The position numbers were made by a program, and so were the translations under genes. The notes below the pieces were generated by a model, which searched no databases, was not told where the DNA came from, and worked only from the letters and a program-made list of their open reading frames with translations. A stretch of DNA of 64,000 bases from Caenimonas sedimenti (GTDB lineage: Bacteria; Pseudomonadota; Gammaproteobacteria; Burkholderiales; Burkholderiaceae_C), in the NCBI RefSeq assembly GCF_007833165.1, contig NZ_VOBQ01000011.1, positions 124,001 to 188,000 on the forward strand, read 5' to 3'. Below, in pieces: positions 52,311 through 60,794 of this stretch; positions within the stretch are counted from its first letter, which is position 1; each line of letters opens with the position of its first letter.

Positions 52311-53396
52311 TCACGCGGCCAACTTCCGCGCACCGACAAGTTCATCGCAGACGGCGCGCGTGACGTCCGCCGTGGTCGCCGTGCCGCCCAGGTCCCGGGT
52401 GTGCAATGAGCGGTCCGCGGTCACCCGCTCGATCCCGCGCATCAGCCGGCCGGCGGCCTCCTGCTCGCCCAGGTGCTCGAGCAGCATCACGACCGACCAG
52501 AAGGTGCCCACCGGGTTGGCCAGGCCCTGGCCCATGATGTCGAAGGCCGAGCCGTGGATCGGCTCGAACATCGACGGGTAACGGCGCTCGGGATCGATGT
52601 TGCCGGTGGGCGCGATGCCCAGGCTGCCGGCCAGTGCCGCGGCCAGGTCGCTCAGGATGTCCGCGTGCAGGTTGGTCGCGACGATGGTGTCCAGCGTGGC
52701 GGGGCGATTCACCATTCGTGCCGTGCAGGCGTCGACCAGTTCCTTGTCCCACGTCACGTCCGGGAATTCCTTCGAGATCTGGACGGCGATCTCGTCCCAC
52801 ATCACCATGGCATGGCGCTGTGCGTTGCTCTTGGTGACGACGGTCAGCAATTTGCGCGGTCGCGACTGGGCCAGCTTGAACGCGAAGCGCATGATCCGCT
52901 CGACGCCGGCGCGGGTCATCATCGAAACATCGGTGGCCGCCTCGATCGGATGGCCCTGGTGAACACGCCCGCCCACGCCGGCGTATTCGCCTTCGGAGTT
53001 CTCGCGCACGATCACCCAGTTCAGGTCGTCGGGGCCGCAGCGCTTGAGCGGGCCGTCGATGCCGGGAAGGATGCGCGTGGGCCGCACGTTGGCGTACTGG
53101 TCGAAGCCCTGGCAGATCTTCAGGCGCAGCCCCCACAGCGTGACGTGGTCCGGGATGTGCGGGTCGCCGGCCGAGCCGAACAGGATGGCGTCCTTGCCGC
53201 GCAGCGCCTGCAGGCCGTCCTCCGGCATCATCACGCCGTGGGCGCGAAACCAGTCGCCGCCCCAGTCGAAGTTCTCGAACTCGAAGCGGAACTGGCTGCT
53301 GCCGGAGGCCAGCGCCTGCATGACTTCCTGGCCGGCCGGCACGACTTCCTTGCCGATGCCGTCACCGGGGATGGTGGCGATTGCGTAAGTCTTCAT
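52311..53396 (-). CDS. Tartrate dehydrogenase-like enzyme (isocitrate/isopropylmalate dehydrogenase family)
   Basis: NAD-dependent beta-decarboxylating dehydrogenase of 361 residues. Features: IATIPGDGIGKEVVPAG at the N terminus, ENSEGEYAGVGGRV, TKSNAQRHAMVMWDE with the catalytic Lys, NLHADILSDLAAALAGSLGIAPTGNI, and FEPIHGSAFDIMGQGLANP. The pattern fits tartrate dehydrogenase/decarboxylase (TtuC) or D-malate dehydrogenase. It is divergent from a LysR gene with a strong operator-like palindrome between, and upstream of a Bug receptor gene. The exact substrate is not certain. Confidence 0.9.
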   Translation of the reverse strand: MKTYAIATIPGDGIGKEVVPAGQEVMQALASGSSQFRFEFENFDWGGDWFRAHGVMMPEDGLQALRGKDAILFGSAGDPHIPDHVTLWGLRLKICQGFDQYANVRPTRILPGIDGPLKRCGPDDLNWVIVRENSEGEYAGVGGRVHQGHPIEAATDVSMMTRAGVERIMRFAFKLAQSRPRKLLTVVTKSNAQRHAMVMWDEIAVQISKEFPDVTWDKELVDACTARMVNRPATLDTIVATNLHADILSDLAAALAGSLGIAPTGNIDPERRYPSMFEPIHGSAFDIMGQGLANPVGTFWSVVMLLEHLGEQEAAGRLMRGIERVTADRSLHTRDLGGTATTADVTRAVCDELVGARKLAA

Positions 53397-53460
53397 GGTT
53401 GCGATTCCGGGAAAAGGTGGCTGCGAATGTAGGGCCTGGACACACGCTGCAACCGCGTCT

Positions 53461-53483
53461 AGATTTGAACCATTGTCAAATCT
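53461..53483. promoter_or_regulatory. Likely LysR operator in the dehydrogenase/LysR divergent region
   Basis: AGATTTGA ACCATTG TCAAATCT is a perfect inverted repeat with 8-base arms and a 7-base centre, holding TTGA-N7-TCAA (T-N11-A). It lies 22 bases upstream of the LysR gene start and 65 bases from the dehydrogenase start. Typical for a LysR primary binding site. Confidence 0.75.
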
Positions 53484-53504
53484 GATTCAATAATCGTTTC
53501 GCCC

Positions 53505-54422
53505 ATGCCCTCCCGCGTTCTCCCGGCCGACCTCGGCTTCTTTGCCCTGCTGGCCGCATCCGGCAGCCTGAGCGCGACGGCGCGCGAGCAGGGCCTGACG
53601 ACCGCCGCCGTCAGCAAGCGCCTCTCGCAGATGGAGGCGCGGCTGGGGTTGCCGCTCGTCAACCGCACGACGCGGCGGATGAGCCTGACCGCCGAGGGGG
53701 AGATTTACCTCGAACACGCGCAGCGCATCCTGGGCGAGCTCGATGAGATGGACCAGTTGCTGGGCCAGTCGAAGTCCACCCCGAGCGGCCTGTTGCGGGT
53801 CAACGCCACCCTGGGCTTTGGGCGCATCCACGTGGGACCGGTGATTTCGCGATTCGGGCGCAAGTACCCGCGGGTGGAAGTTCGCCTGCAGCTTTCGGTG
53901 GATCCGCCCCCGCTCACGGAGGACGCTTTCGATGTGTGCATCCGGTTCGGGCCGCCGCCAGACGCGCGCGTGATCGCCCGCATGATCGCGCCCAACCGGC
54001 GCTTGCTGTGCGCCGCGCCTTCCTACCTCGCGCGCCACGGCGAACCGAAGTCACCCACCGAACTCGCCGGCCACAATTTCATCAGCATCCGGCAAGGCGA
54101 AGAGGCTTACGGCGTGTTGCGCCTCACGCGGGGACGCGCGGGCAAGCCGGAGAACATCAAGGTCCGGGGCAGCCTGACGACGAACGACGGCGAGATCGCA
54201 GTCAGCTGGGCCCTCGACGGCCATGGGATCCTGCTGCGCGCCGAGTGGGACATCGAGCGGTACTTGCGCAACGGCCGCCTTGTGGCCCTGCTGCCCCAGT
54301 ACAGCGCGCCCAACGCCGACATCTACGCGGTCTATCCGCAGCGCCACCAGGCGACGGCGCGCGTCCGCGCCTTCGTGGATTTCATGGCGCAGTCGCTGGG
54401 ACGCAGCGCCACGCCGGGTTGA
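53505..54422 (+). CDS. LysR-family transcriptional regulator
   Basis: LysR regulator of 305 residues with N-terminal HTH (FFALLAASGSLSATAREQGLTTAAVSKRLSQMEARLG) and an effector domain. Divergent from the tartrate dehydrogenase-like gene, with a clear palindromic LysR site between; it probably regulates it (TtuA-like role). Start at ATG 53505. Confidence 0.92.
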   Translation: MPSRVLPADLGFFALLAASGSLSATAREQGLTTAAVSKRLSQMEARLGLPLVNRTTRRMSLTAEGEIYLEHAQRILGELDEMDQLLGQSKSTPSGLLRVNATLGFGRIHVGPVISRFGRKYPRVEVRLQLSVDPPPLTEDAFDVCIRFGPPPDARVIARMIAPNRRLLCAAPSYLARHGEPKSPTELAGHNFISIRQGEEAYGVLRLTRGRAGKPENIKVRGSLTTNDGEIAVSWALDGHGILLRAEWDIERYLRNGRLVALLPQYSAPNADIYAVYPQRHQATARVRAFVDFMAQSLGRSATPG

Positions 54423-54433
54423 GGGGCACCCGC

Positions 54434-55783
54434 TCAGCGCGCGACGAACCCCGGCACCGGCAAGCTCACCAGGAAGCCGACCCCCTGCCGGGCCAGGCCC
54501 GCGGTGACCAGCGCCCGTCCACCCATTCGCAATGCCGCCTGCTTCACGATCGCGAGCCCCAGGCCGGAACCCGACACCTCCTGCCCCGCGCCCCGGTAGA
54601 ACCGTTCGAACACCAGCGCTTGCTCACTCTCTGGAATGCCCGGACCGTCGTCCTGCACCTGCAGGTGGATGCGCTCCTCGTCGCCGCGCAACGAGACCAC
54701 CACGTTGCCGCCCTCGCGGCCATAGCGGATGGCGTTGTCCACCAGGTTGAGCAGGATCGACGTGAAGGCCGGCTCGTCGATCGCGATCAGCAGGTGGTCC
54801 GGCGCTTCCAGCGACAACTCGATGCGCCGCGCCATCGCCTGCGGCACCGCCTGCGCCAGGATCTCGCGCGCGGCTTGCGCCACGTCGATGTGGCGCGCGG
54901 GCGGACGTTGCGAGTCGTCGAGCGTGGCCAGCATCAGCAGTTGCTGCGCCAGGTGCGACGCGCGGGCGATCGCCTGGTTCAGCAGGCCGTAGGCGCGCAC
55001 CCGCTCCTCGGCGCTTTCGGCATGCGCCATCACGTGCGCCTGCGTCGTCACCACGGCCAGCGGCGTGCGGATTTCGTGCGCGGCGTCCTGCACGAACAGG
55101 CGCTCGCGGTCGAAGCGATGCCGCAACCGGTCCAGCATGCCATCGAGCGCGCTGGCCAGCGGCTTCAGCTCCTGGTGCTTCGGCTGCTCGGCCAGCGGAC
55201 GCAGGTCGTCCGGGTGCCGCGACGCGATGCCCTGCGCGAAGCGCTGCAGCGGCTTCAGGCCGGTGCGCACGGACAGCCACACCGGAATCAACACGAAGGG
55301 CATGGCCAGCAGCAGGTATTCGCCGATGAAGGGCGTGTTGTAGGTGATGAAGCGCTGGGCGGTCCGCATCGGCTCCACCGAACGCAGCGTCCAGTGCTTG
55401 CCCGTGCCCTGGTAGCTGAGGTGCGGCCCGTGGTCGGCGTCGATGAAACCGTAGACCAAGCGGCCCTGCTTGTCCCGCAATTCGAACTGGATCTCGCCCG
55501 GCAGGCGCCCGATCTCCTTGCGGCGGATGTTGATCCAGCGCGCCGACGCGCGCAGTGCCGCGGCCGCCTGCGCGGCGTCGGGGATGTCGTCCACCGACAG
55601 CAAGACGGCATTGCCGAACTTCTGGTACGGCTGGTCTTCCTCGAGGAAGCGGTGGTACTTGTGGAACTGGTAGGCCACCAGCACGATCCACACGAGCAGG
55701 AATGCGGCCAGCACGGCACCGACGCTGCGCCGCTGCAAGGTCGGCGCGCGCAGCGCCTGCAGGAAATTCATTGCGCGATTCAT
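54434..55783 (-). CDS. Sensor histidine kinase (QseC-like)
   Basis: Membrane histidine kinase of 449 residues: first membrane segment about 18-38, periplasmic sensor about 40-150, second membrane segment about 155-175, HAMP-like region, HisKA with AAHEIRTPLAVVTT, and HATPase with NLVDNAIRYG, DDGPGIP and GSGLGLAIVKQ. Its ATG overlaps the response regulator stop by four bases (55780-55783). Fits the QseC/TctE group. The signal is unknown. Confidence 0.92.
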   Translation of the reverse strand: MNRAMNFLQALRAPTLQRRSVGAVLAAFLLVWIVLVAYQFHKYHRFLEEDQPYQKFGNAVLLSVDDIPDAAQAAAALRASARWINIRRKEIGRLPGEIQFELRDKQGRLVYGFIDADHGPHLSYQGTGKHWTLRSVEPMRTAQRFITYNTPFIGEYLLLAMPFVLIPVWLSVRTGLKPLQRFAQGIASRHPDDLRPLAEQPKHQELKPLASALDGMLDRLRHRFDRERLFVQDAAHEIRTPLAVVTTQAHVMAHAESAEERVRAYGLLNQAIARASHLAQQLLMLATLDDSQRPPARHIDVAQAAREILAQAVPQAMARRIELSLEAPDHLLIAIDEPAFTSILLNLVDNAIRYGREGGNVVVSLRGDEERIHLQVQDDGPGIPESEQALVFERFYRGAGQEVSGSGLGLAIVKQAALRMGGRALVTAGLARQGVGFLVSLPVPGFVAR

Positions 55784-56439
55784 GTCGCCTCCAGCATGTA
55801 GCCCACGCCGCGCACGGTGCGGATGCATTCCGCACCCACCTTGCGGCGCAGGTTCGAGACATGGACCTCGATGGCGCCGAAGTCCACCGGGTCGCCCAAC
55901 GGGTCGAGCCGCTGCGCCAGCACGCCCTTCGGCACCACGGCGCCGGGGTCACGCGCGAGTTCCAGCAACAGATTGAACTCGCGGGGCGACAGTTCCAGCG
56001 GCATCCCCCCACGCGTCGCCTGGTGGCGGCGCGGCTCGATCACCAGGTCGCCCAGCGCCCAGCGCTCGCACGCCTGGCGCGCGCTGCGCCGCAGGACGGC
56101 GCGGATGCGCGACACCAGTTCGGCCGTGGCGAAGGGCTTGATCACGAAGTCGTCGGCGCCGCCGTCGAGGCCGTGCAGCCGGTCTTCGATGGCGCAGCGC
56201 GCCGTGATCACGATCACCGGCACCTTGTTGCCCTGGGCGCGCCAGCGCGCGAGCACGTTGAAGCCGTTGCCGTCCGGCAGCATGAGGTCGAGCAGGACGC
56301 AGTCGACGGTGTCGGCATCCACGCTGGCCGGCGCATCGGCGGCACGGCGCCGCCATTCGCTGCTGAAGCCTTCCACCTTCAGGGCGGACTGCAGCGCGCC
56401 GCCGAGGTCCAGGTCGTCTTCGATCAGGAGGATGTGCAT
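55780..56439 (-). CDS. OmpR-family response regulator (QseB-like)
   Basis: Response regulator of 219 residues: receiver with acidic pocket IEDD, phospho-acceptor Asp in VLLDLMLPDGNG and Lys in VIKPFATAELV; OmpR-type winged helix at the C terminus ending IRTVRGVGYMLEA. The ATG at 56439 is chosen because the start MHILLIEDD fits the family; a shorter leader upstream is not needed. It forms a coupled pair with the kinase. The targets are unknown. Confidence 0.93.
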   Translation of the reverse strand: MHILLIEDDLDLGGALQSALKVEGFSSEWRRRAADAPASVDADTVDCVLLDLMLPDGNGFNVLARWRAQGNKVPVIVITARCAIEDRLHGLDGGADDFVIKPFATAELVSRIRAVLRRSARQACERWALGDLVIEPRRHQATRGGMPLELSPREFNLLLELARDPGAVVPKGVLAQRLDPLGDPVDFGAIEVHVSNLRRKVGAECIRTVRGVGYMLEAT

Positions 56440-56490
56440 GGCACGATTGTGCAAGCCGCGCCTTAACGGGAGCCAAAGACCGAAAGGCCG

Positions 56491-56520
56491 TCATTCCCGC
56501 GGAGGCGGGAATCCAGAGCT
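56491..56520. repeat. REP-like hairpin
   Basis: ATTCCCGC (56493-56500) and GCGGGAAT (56505-56512) form an 8-base stem around GGAG in TCATTCCCGCGGAGGCGGGA..., a common REP form in this group. It lies between the divergent two-component genes and the peptidase gene. Confidence 0.7.
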
Positions 56521-56565
56521 TCCATTCTTTGGCTTCCCTTAAGGATGGTTGCGCGAGAATTCCGC

Positions 56566-58668
56566 ATGATCCAACGCCGCGACCTTCTCCTATGGTCCCT
56601 CACTGCCGGTGTCTCCAGCACCTGGGGCCAGGCCAACCCCGACCCGAATGCCTGGCTCGAAACCCTCGAGAGCCCGGAAGCGCTCGGTTGGGTGAACGGC
56701 CAGAACGCCGATGCGCTGGCCCTGATCGCCAAGGATCCGGATTTCGCCCGGCGCCGCCGCGAGACGCTGGCCGCGCTTTCGTCGTCCAGCAACATCCAGT
56801 TCGTCTCGCGCCAGGGCGAGCATCTCTACAACTTCTTCCGCAGCGCGCGCCGGCCGCATGGCATGTGGCGCCGCACCACGCTGGAGGAATACGCCAGGGA
56901 ACAGCCGTCCTGGCAGACGCTGCTGAACGTCGACGACCTGGCGCGCGAGGAAGCCCGCAATCTGGTCTACGAAGGTGCCAACGTCGACGCCGGCAGCCAG
57001 CGCGCGCTGGTCTACTTCTCCTCGGGCGGCGAGGACAAGCTGGAACTCCGCGAATTCGACCTGAAGCAGCGCGGCTTCGTCGCCGATGGCTTCAAGGCGC
57101 CCACGGCCAAGCAGTCCATCAGCTGGTTCGGCCCCGACGAACTGCTGATCGCCCGCGCCACGCCGGACAGCCAGACCACGAGCGGCTATGCGATGGTGCT
57201 GCGCCGCTGGAAACGCGGCACCGACCTGCTGGCCGCGCCTGAAGTCCTGCGCTGCGCGCCGGGTGACGTGCAGGTCTGGGGCTGGGCCCGCCGCGGCGAA
57301 CAGCTGCCGCCCGCGGCGCTGCTGCACCGGCGCATCCGCTTCTTCGAGAACGAGCGGTTCCTGCTGCAAGCCGACGGGCCCGCGCGGCAAGTCGACCTGC
57401 CGCTGGATTGCAACGCCTGGCTCGATGGCGAATGGCTGATGGTGGGCCTGCGCAACCCCTGGACCACCGCAGGACGCACCTACCCGGAAGGCAGCCTGCT
57501 CACCATTCCCCTGGCGCAGGCCCTGGAAGCGAAGCGCGAGATCCACCTGCTGTTCGAAGGGGCCGGGCGCCGGCGCCTGGTGCGCACCGAGCGGGTGAAG
57601 AGCGGCTTCGTGGTGGCGGCCAGCGACAACCTGCGGCCGCAGCTCGTGTTCCATCGGCGCACCGCGGAAGGCTTCCGCGCCACGCCGCTGCCGGCCCCGG
57701 AATTCGGGGTGCTCAACATCAATGCCGACCAGCCGGACAAGAGCAATCGCTTCTGGATGACGACGCAGGCACCGATCTCGCCGCAGCTCTATGCACTGGT
57801 GGACGCGGAGGCGCCTGCGGCACCCGTGCTGGCCAAGTCGGCCCCGCACGCCTTCGACGCCTCCGCGCTGGCCGTGCAGCAGTTCGAAGCGCGCGCGCCC
57901 GACGGCACGCCAGTGCCCTACACCGTGGTCGCTCCGAAGAACCGCACCGGCCCCGTGCCCGCCGTGCTGTACGGCTACGGCGGCTTCGGCCTCACTGTCG
58001 ACCTCGAATACCAGCGCATGGCGGGCATCAACTGGCTGCAATACGGCGGGGCGCTGGTGCTCGCCCACATCCGCGGCGGCGGTGAGTTCGGCCAGGCCTG
58101 GACCAACGCCGCGAAGGGACCGCTGCGCCAGGTCGGCTTCGACGACTTCATCGCGGTGGCACAGGACGCCGTGACGCGCGGCATCACCACGCCGAAGCAA
58201 CTGGGCATCTACGGCGCCAGCAATGGCGGCGCGCTGGTCACGGCCGTCCTGGTGCAACGGCCCGAGCTGTTCGGTGCCGTCGTGTCGCGCGTGCCGCTCA
58301 CCGACATGCTCGGCTTCACGCGGCTCTTCGCCGGGCCTTCGTGGATCGAGGAATACGGCGACCCGGCGCGCCCCGCGGACCGCGCGGTGCTGGCGAAGTG
58401 GTCGCCCTACCAGAACGCCACGAAGGCGGATGGCGGCAAGACCTACCCGCCCACCCTCTTCATCGGCAACCGCAACGACGACCGCGTGCACCCGGCACAT
58501 GCGCGCAAGATGGTGGCGCAGATGCGCAGCCTGGGTCATGGCAGCACCTGGCTCTACGAGGAAACCAGCGGCGGGCATTCCGGGCGCAGCGACCCGAACA
58601 TCTACGCGCTGCGGGAAGCCTTGATCTACAGCTTCATGCGGCTGCAGCTGGCGAAGCCGGGGGCGTGA
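56566..58668 (+). CDS. Prolyl oligopeptidase (S9 family)
   Basis: S9 serine peptidase of about 700 residues from the ATG at 56566 (a start at 56545 adds seven residues). There is a Tat-like signal (MIQRRDLLLWSLTAGVSSTWGQ), then a long beta-propeller-type N-terminal region, and the catalytic domain with GASNGG (Ser near 552), the RNDDRVHPAHA segment with Asp and TSGGHSG with His. It probably acts in the periplasm on short proline-containing peptides. Convergent with the DUF192 gene, and the two 3' ends overlap by 35 bases. Confidence 0.9.
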   Translation: MIQRRDLLLWSLTAGVSSTWGQANPDPNAWLETLESPEALGWVNGQNADALALIAKDPDFARRRRETLAALSSSSNIQFVSRQGEHLYNFFRSARRPHGMWRRTTLEEYAREQPSWQTLLNVDDLAREEARNLVYEGANVDAGSQRALVYFSSGGEDKLELREFDLKQRGFVADGFKAPTAKQSISWFGPDELLIARATPDSQTTSGYAMVLRRWKRGTDLLAAPEVLRCAPGDVQVWGWARRGEQLPPAALLHRRIRFFENERFLLQADGPARQVDLPLDCNAWLDGEWLMVGLRNPWTTAGRTYPEGSLLTIPLAQALEAKREIHLLFEGAGRRRLVRTERVKSGFVVAASDNLRPQLVFHRRTAEGFRATPLPAPEFGVLNINADQPDKSNRFWMTTQAPISPQLYALVDAEAPAAPVLAKSAPHAFDASALAVQQFEARAPDGTPVPYTVVAPKNRTGPVPAVLYGYGGFGLTVDLEYQRMAGINWLQYGGALVLAHIRGGGEFGQAWTNAAKGPLRQVGFDDFIAVAQDAVTRGITTPKQLGIYGASNGGALVTAVLVQRPELFGAVVSRVPLTDMLGFTRLFAGPSWIEEYGDPARPADRAVLAKWSPYQNATKADGGKTYPPTLFIGNRNDDRVHPAHARKMVAQMRSLGHGSTWLYEETSGGHSGRSDPNIYALREALIYSFMRLQLAKPGA

Positions 58669-59041
58669 CGCCCTCGAGGGGTGGCAGCCCCTCGATCGTG
58701 TCGCCGGCCCGGATGCCGTGCTCGCCGAACCAGCCGAGGCGCATTTCCAGCACGTAGCGTGCCGGCCCGGCCGCGCATTTGCTTTCCAGGGAATCTGCTT
58801 CCATGTCCTCGACATTCAGGATCCTCCCCTGCTCGTCGATGAAGGCGACGGACAGGTCCAGCGGCGTGTCCTTCATCCAGAAGCAGGCTTCCTTCGCTTC
58901 GTCCTGCACGAAGAGCATGCCTTCATCGGGCCCGAGGGAGCGGCACTCCATCAAGCCCTGCTCCCGGTCCTCCTCCGACCGGGCGACCAGGGCTTCGATG
59001 CGGCTCTCGGCCAGGGTCAGGATGAGGCGGGGCAGGTTCAT
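58634..59041 (-). CDS. DUF192-family protein
   Basis: A 135-residue DUF192 protein: EDREQGLMECRSLGPDEGMLFVQDEAKEACFWMKDTPLDLSVAFIDEQGRIL is the family core. Start at ATG 59041, which overlaps the stop of the upstream Cys-rich gene by one base. DUF192 proteins are small beta-barrel-like proteins of unclear function, often exported; no signal peptide is seen here. Confidence 0.87.
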   Translation of the reverse strand: MNLPRLILTLAESRIEALVARSEEDREQGLMECRSLGPDEGMLFVQDEAKEACFWMKDTPLDLSVAFIDEQGRILNVEDMEADSLESKCAAGPARYVLEMRLGWFGEHGIRAGDTIEGLPPLEGVTPPASPAAAA

Positions 59042-59403
59042 CAGTTCGACGGCGCCGGCTTGACGCACATGGCCGCGCTGGCCGGCGCGCAACCATCGGT
59101 GCAGGCTGCGGCCGCGTTCATGTCGATGGCCGCGGATCCGCGGGCGGTGCGTGAGCAGTGGATGTCCCCGCGCACGTCGCGCACGCAAGCGCCGGCGCCA
59201 CAGACCGGGTTCTGGTAGCGGTCCAGCGCGATCCCGCCGCCCGAGGGCGAGCAGACGACCTCGCGGTAGCGGTCTTGCATGCAGCTGGACTCCGGCGGCC
59301 CGCAGACCATCTTGCCGCTGCCGTTGGGCATGCAGTCGGCGGCTGCCCGGTGCGCGAAGGAGCATGCCAGGAGCACGAAAAGAAGAGCGGATCGGCGTTT
59401 CAT
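59041..59403 (-). CDS. Exported Cys-rich hypothetical protein
   Basis: A 120-residue protein with a signal peptide (MKRRSALLFVLLACSFAHRAAA) and about ten Cys residues in the mature part, with a repeated pattern of the type C-x2-5-R-x2-V-C (CMQDRYREVVC, CVRDVRGDIHC). The Cys spacing suggests disulfide-bonded repeats. It is coupled to the DUF192 gene by a one-base overlap. No named family was recognised. Confidence 0.7.
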   Translation of the reverse strand: MKRRSALLFVLLACSFAHRAAADCMPNGSGKMVCGPPESSCMQDRYREVVCSPSGGGIALDRYQNPVCGAGACVRDVRGDIHCSRTARGSAAIDMNAAAACTDGCAPASAAMCVKPAPSN

Positions 59404-59555
59404 CGCCGGATTGTCCCCGAACGAACGGCCCGCAAGGGGTGAATCCCGGGTTTTGGAGCCCGGCCAGCCCAGCCCGGCCGGGCGCCGAGAAGGCACAATG
59501 GGCGCGTCGTCCGCCTCCTGCGCGGGCGGCGTCGACACTGCCCTACCGCGACACC

Positions 59556-60794
59556 ATGGATCTCTCCAGCCTGCGCTTCCTGATCGTCGAGGACGACGAG
59601 CTCCAGCGCGAAGCACTGGCCATCCTGCTGGAAGACCTGCAGGCCCGCCACATCCAGGCGGCGGTGGACGGCCGGGCCGGGCTCGACGCTTTCATCGGCT
59701 GCTCGCCGCCGGTGGACATCATCATTTCGGACCTGCAGATGCCCGGCATGGACGGCATCGAGTTCATCCGCCGGGTGGGCGAGACCGGCACGCCCGTTTC
59801 CATCGTGCTGGCGAGCGCGGTCGACGAAGCGGTGCTGGCCGCCGTGGAAAACGTCGCCGCGGCTTACGGCGTGACCTTGCTCGGCACCCTGCACAAGCCG
59901 GTCCGGTCGGAAGACCTGGAAGCGCTGCTCGGCCGCTACCAGCCGCCGCCGGCCGTGCGGCCTCCGGCCAACCCGGACAAGCCCCGGGTGCTCGTCGAGG
60001 AGATCGTGCGCGCCCTGCGCGACGATGAATTCCAGCCGTTCTTCCAGCCCAAGGTCGAGCTGGCGACCGGCCGGATCATCGGCTTCGAGGCCATGGCGCG
60101 CTGGTACCGCGACGGCCAGGGCCTGATCGCGCCGGATGTCTTTATCCCCCTGATGGAAGGCCACGGGCTGATCGACGGCCTGACGCGCTCGATGCTGCGC
60201 AAATCGGCCGCGTCCCTGCAGACCTGGCAGGCCGGCGGCGCCGGTTTCTCCATCTCGGTCAACATCTCGGTGCGGTCGCTGGCGCATGTGCAGTTTGCCG
60301 ACGAGCTGTCGGCCGTGGTGAACGAGGTCGGCCTCGAACCCCGCTACGTCACCCTGGAAGTCACCGAGTCGGCCACCGTCACCTCCGAGCTCGGCTACGT
60401 GCTCGAGAACCTCTCGCGGCTGCGGTTGAAAGGCTTCGGGCTGTCGCTCGACGACTACGGCACCGGCTATTCGTCGATGCAGCAGCTCACGCGCATCGCC
60501 TTCACCGAGTTGAAGATCGACCAGTCGTTCGTGCGCAATGCGTCCAAGAACGCGTCCCGCCTGGCCATCCTGCATTCCAGTTTCGAGACCGCCCAGCGCA
60601 TGAAGATCGTGTCCGTGGCCGAGGGCGTGGAGACCATCGACGACTGGATGCTGCTGCGCGGCCTGGGCTGCGACCTGGGCCAGGGCTATTTCATCGCCCG
60701 CCCCATGCCCGCCGCCGAGGTGATGCCCTGGTGCCGCCAATGGAACGACAACCTCCCCAACCTGCTTCAGGCCATCGCGCCCCCCTCACCATGA
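59556..60794 (+). CDS. Response regulator with EAL (c-di-GMP phosphodiesterase) domain
   Basis: A 412-residue protein: receiver (about 1-125) with phospho-acceptor Asp59 in IISDLQMPGMDG and Lys in LHKPVRSEDL; EAL domain (about 150-400). The EAL motif is changed to EAM (Glu178). Other catalytic residues are kept: Asn in VNISVRSL, Glu in EVTESA, LDDYGTGYSS, Lys in KIDQSFV, AEGVET. It is likely an active, phosphorylation-controlled c-di-GMP hydrolase. Its stop overlaps the next gene by four bases (ATGA), coupling it to a Bug receptor. Confidence 0.92.
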   Translation: MDLSSLRFLIVEDDELQREALAILLEDLQARHIQAAVDGRAGLDAFIGCSPPVDIIISDLQMPGMDGIEFIRRVGETGTPVSIVLASAVDEAVLAAVENVAAAYGVTLLGTLHKPVRSEDLEALLGRYQPPPAVRPPANPDKPRVLVEEIVRALRDDEFQPFFQPKVELATGRIIGFEAMARWYRDGQGLIAPDVFIPLMEGHGLIDGLTRSMLRKSAASLQTWQAGGAGFSISVNISVRSLAHVQFADELSAVVNEVGLEPRYVTLEVTESATVTSELGYVLENLSRLRLKGFGLSLDDYGTGYSSMQQLTRIAFTELKIDQSFVRNASKNASRLAILHSSFETAQRMKIVSVAEGVETIDDWMLLRGLGCDLGQGYFIARPMPAAEVMPWCRQWNDNLPNLLQAIAPPSP

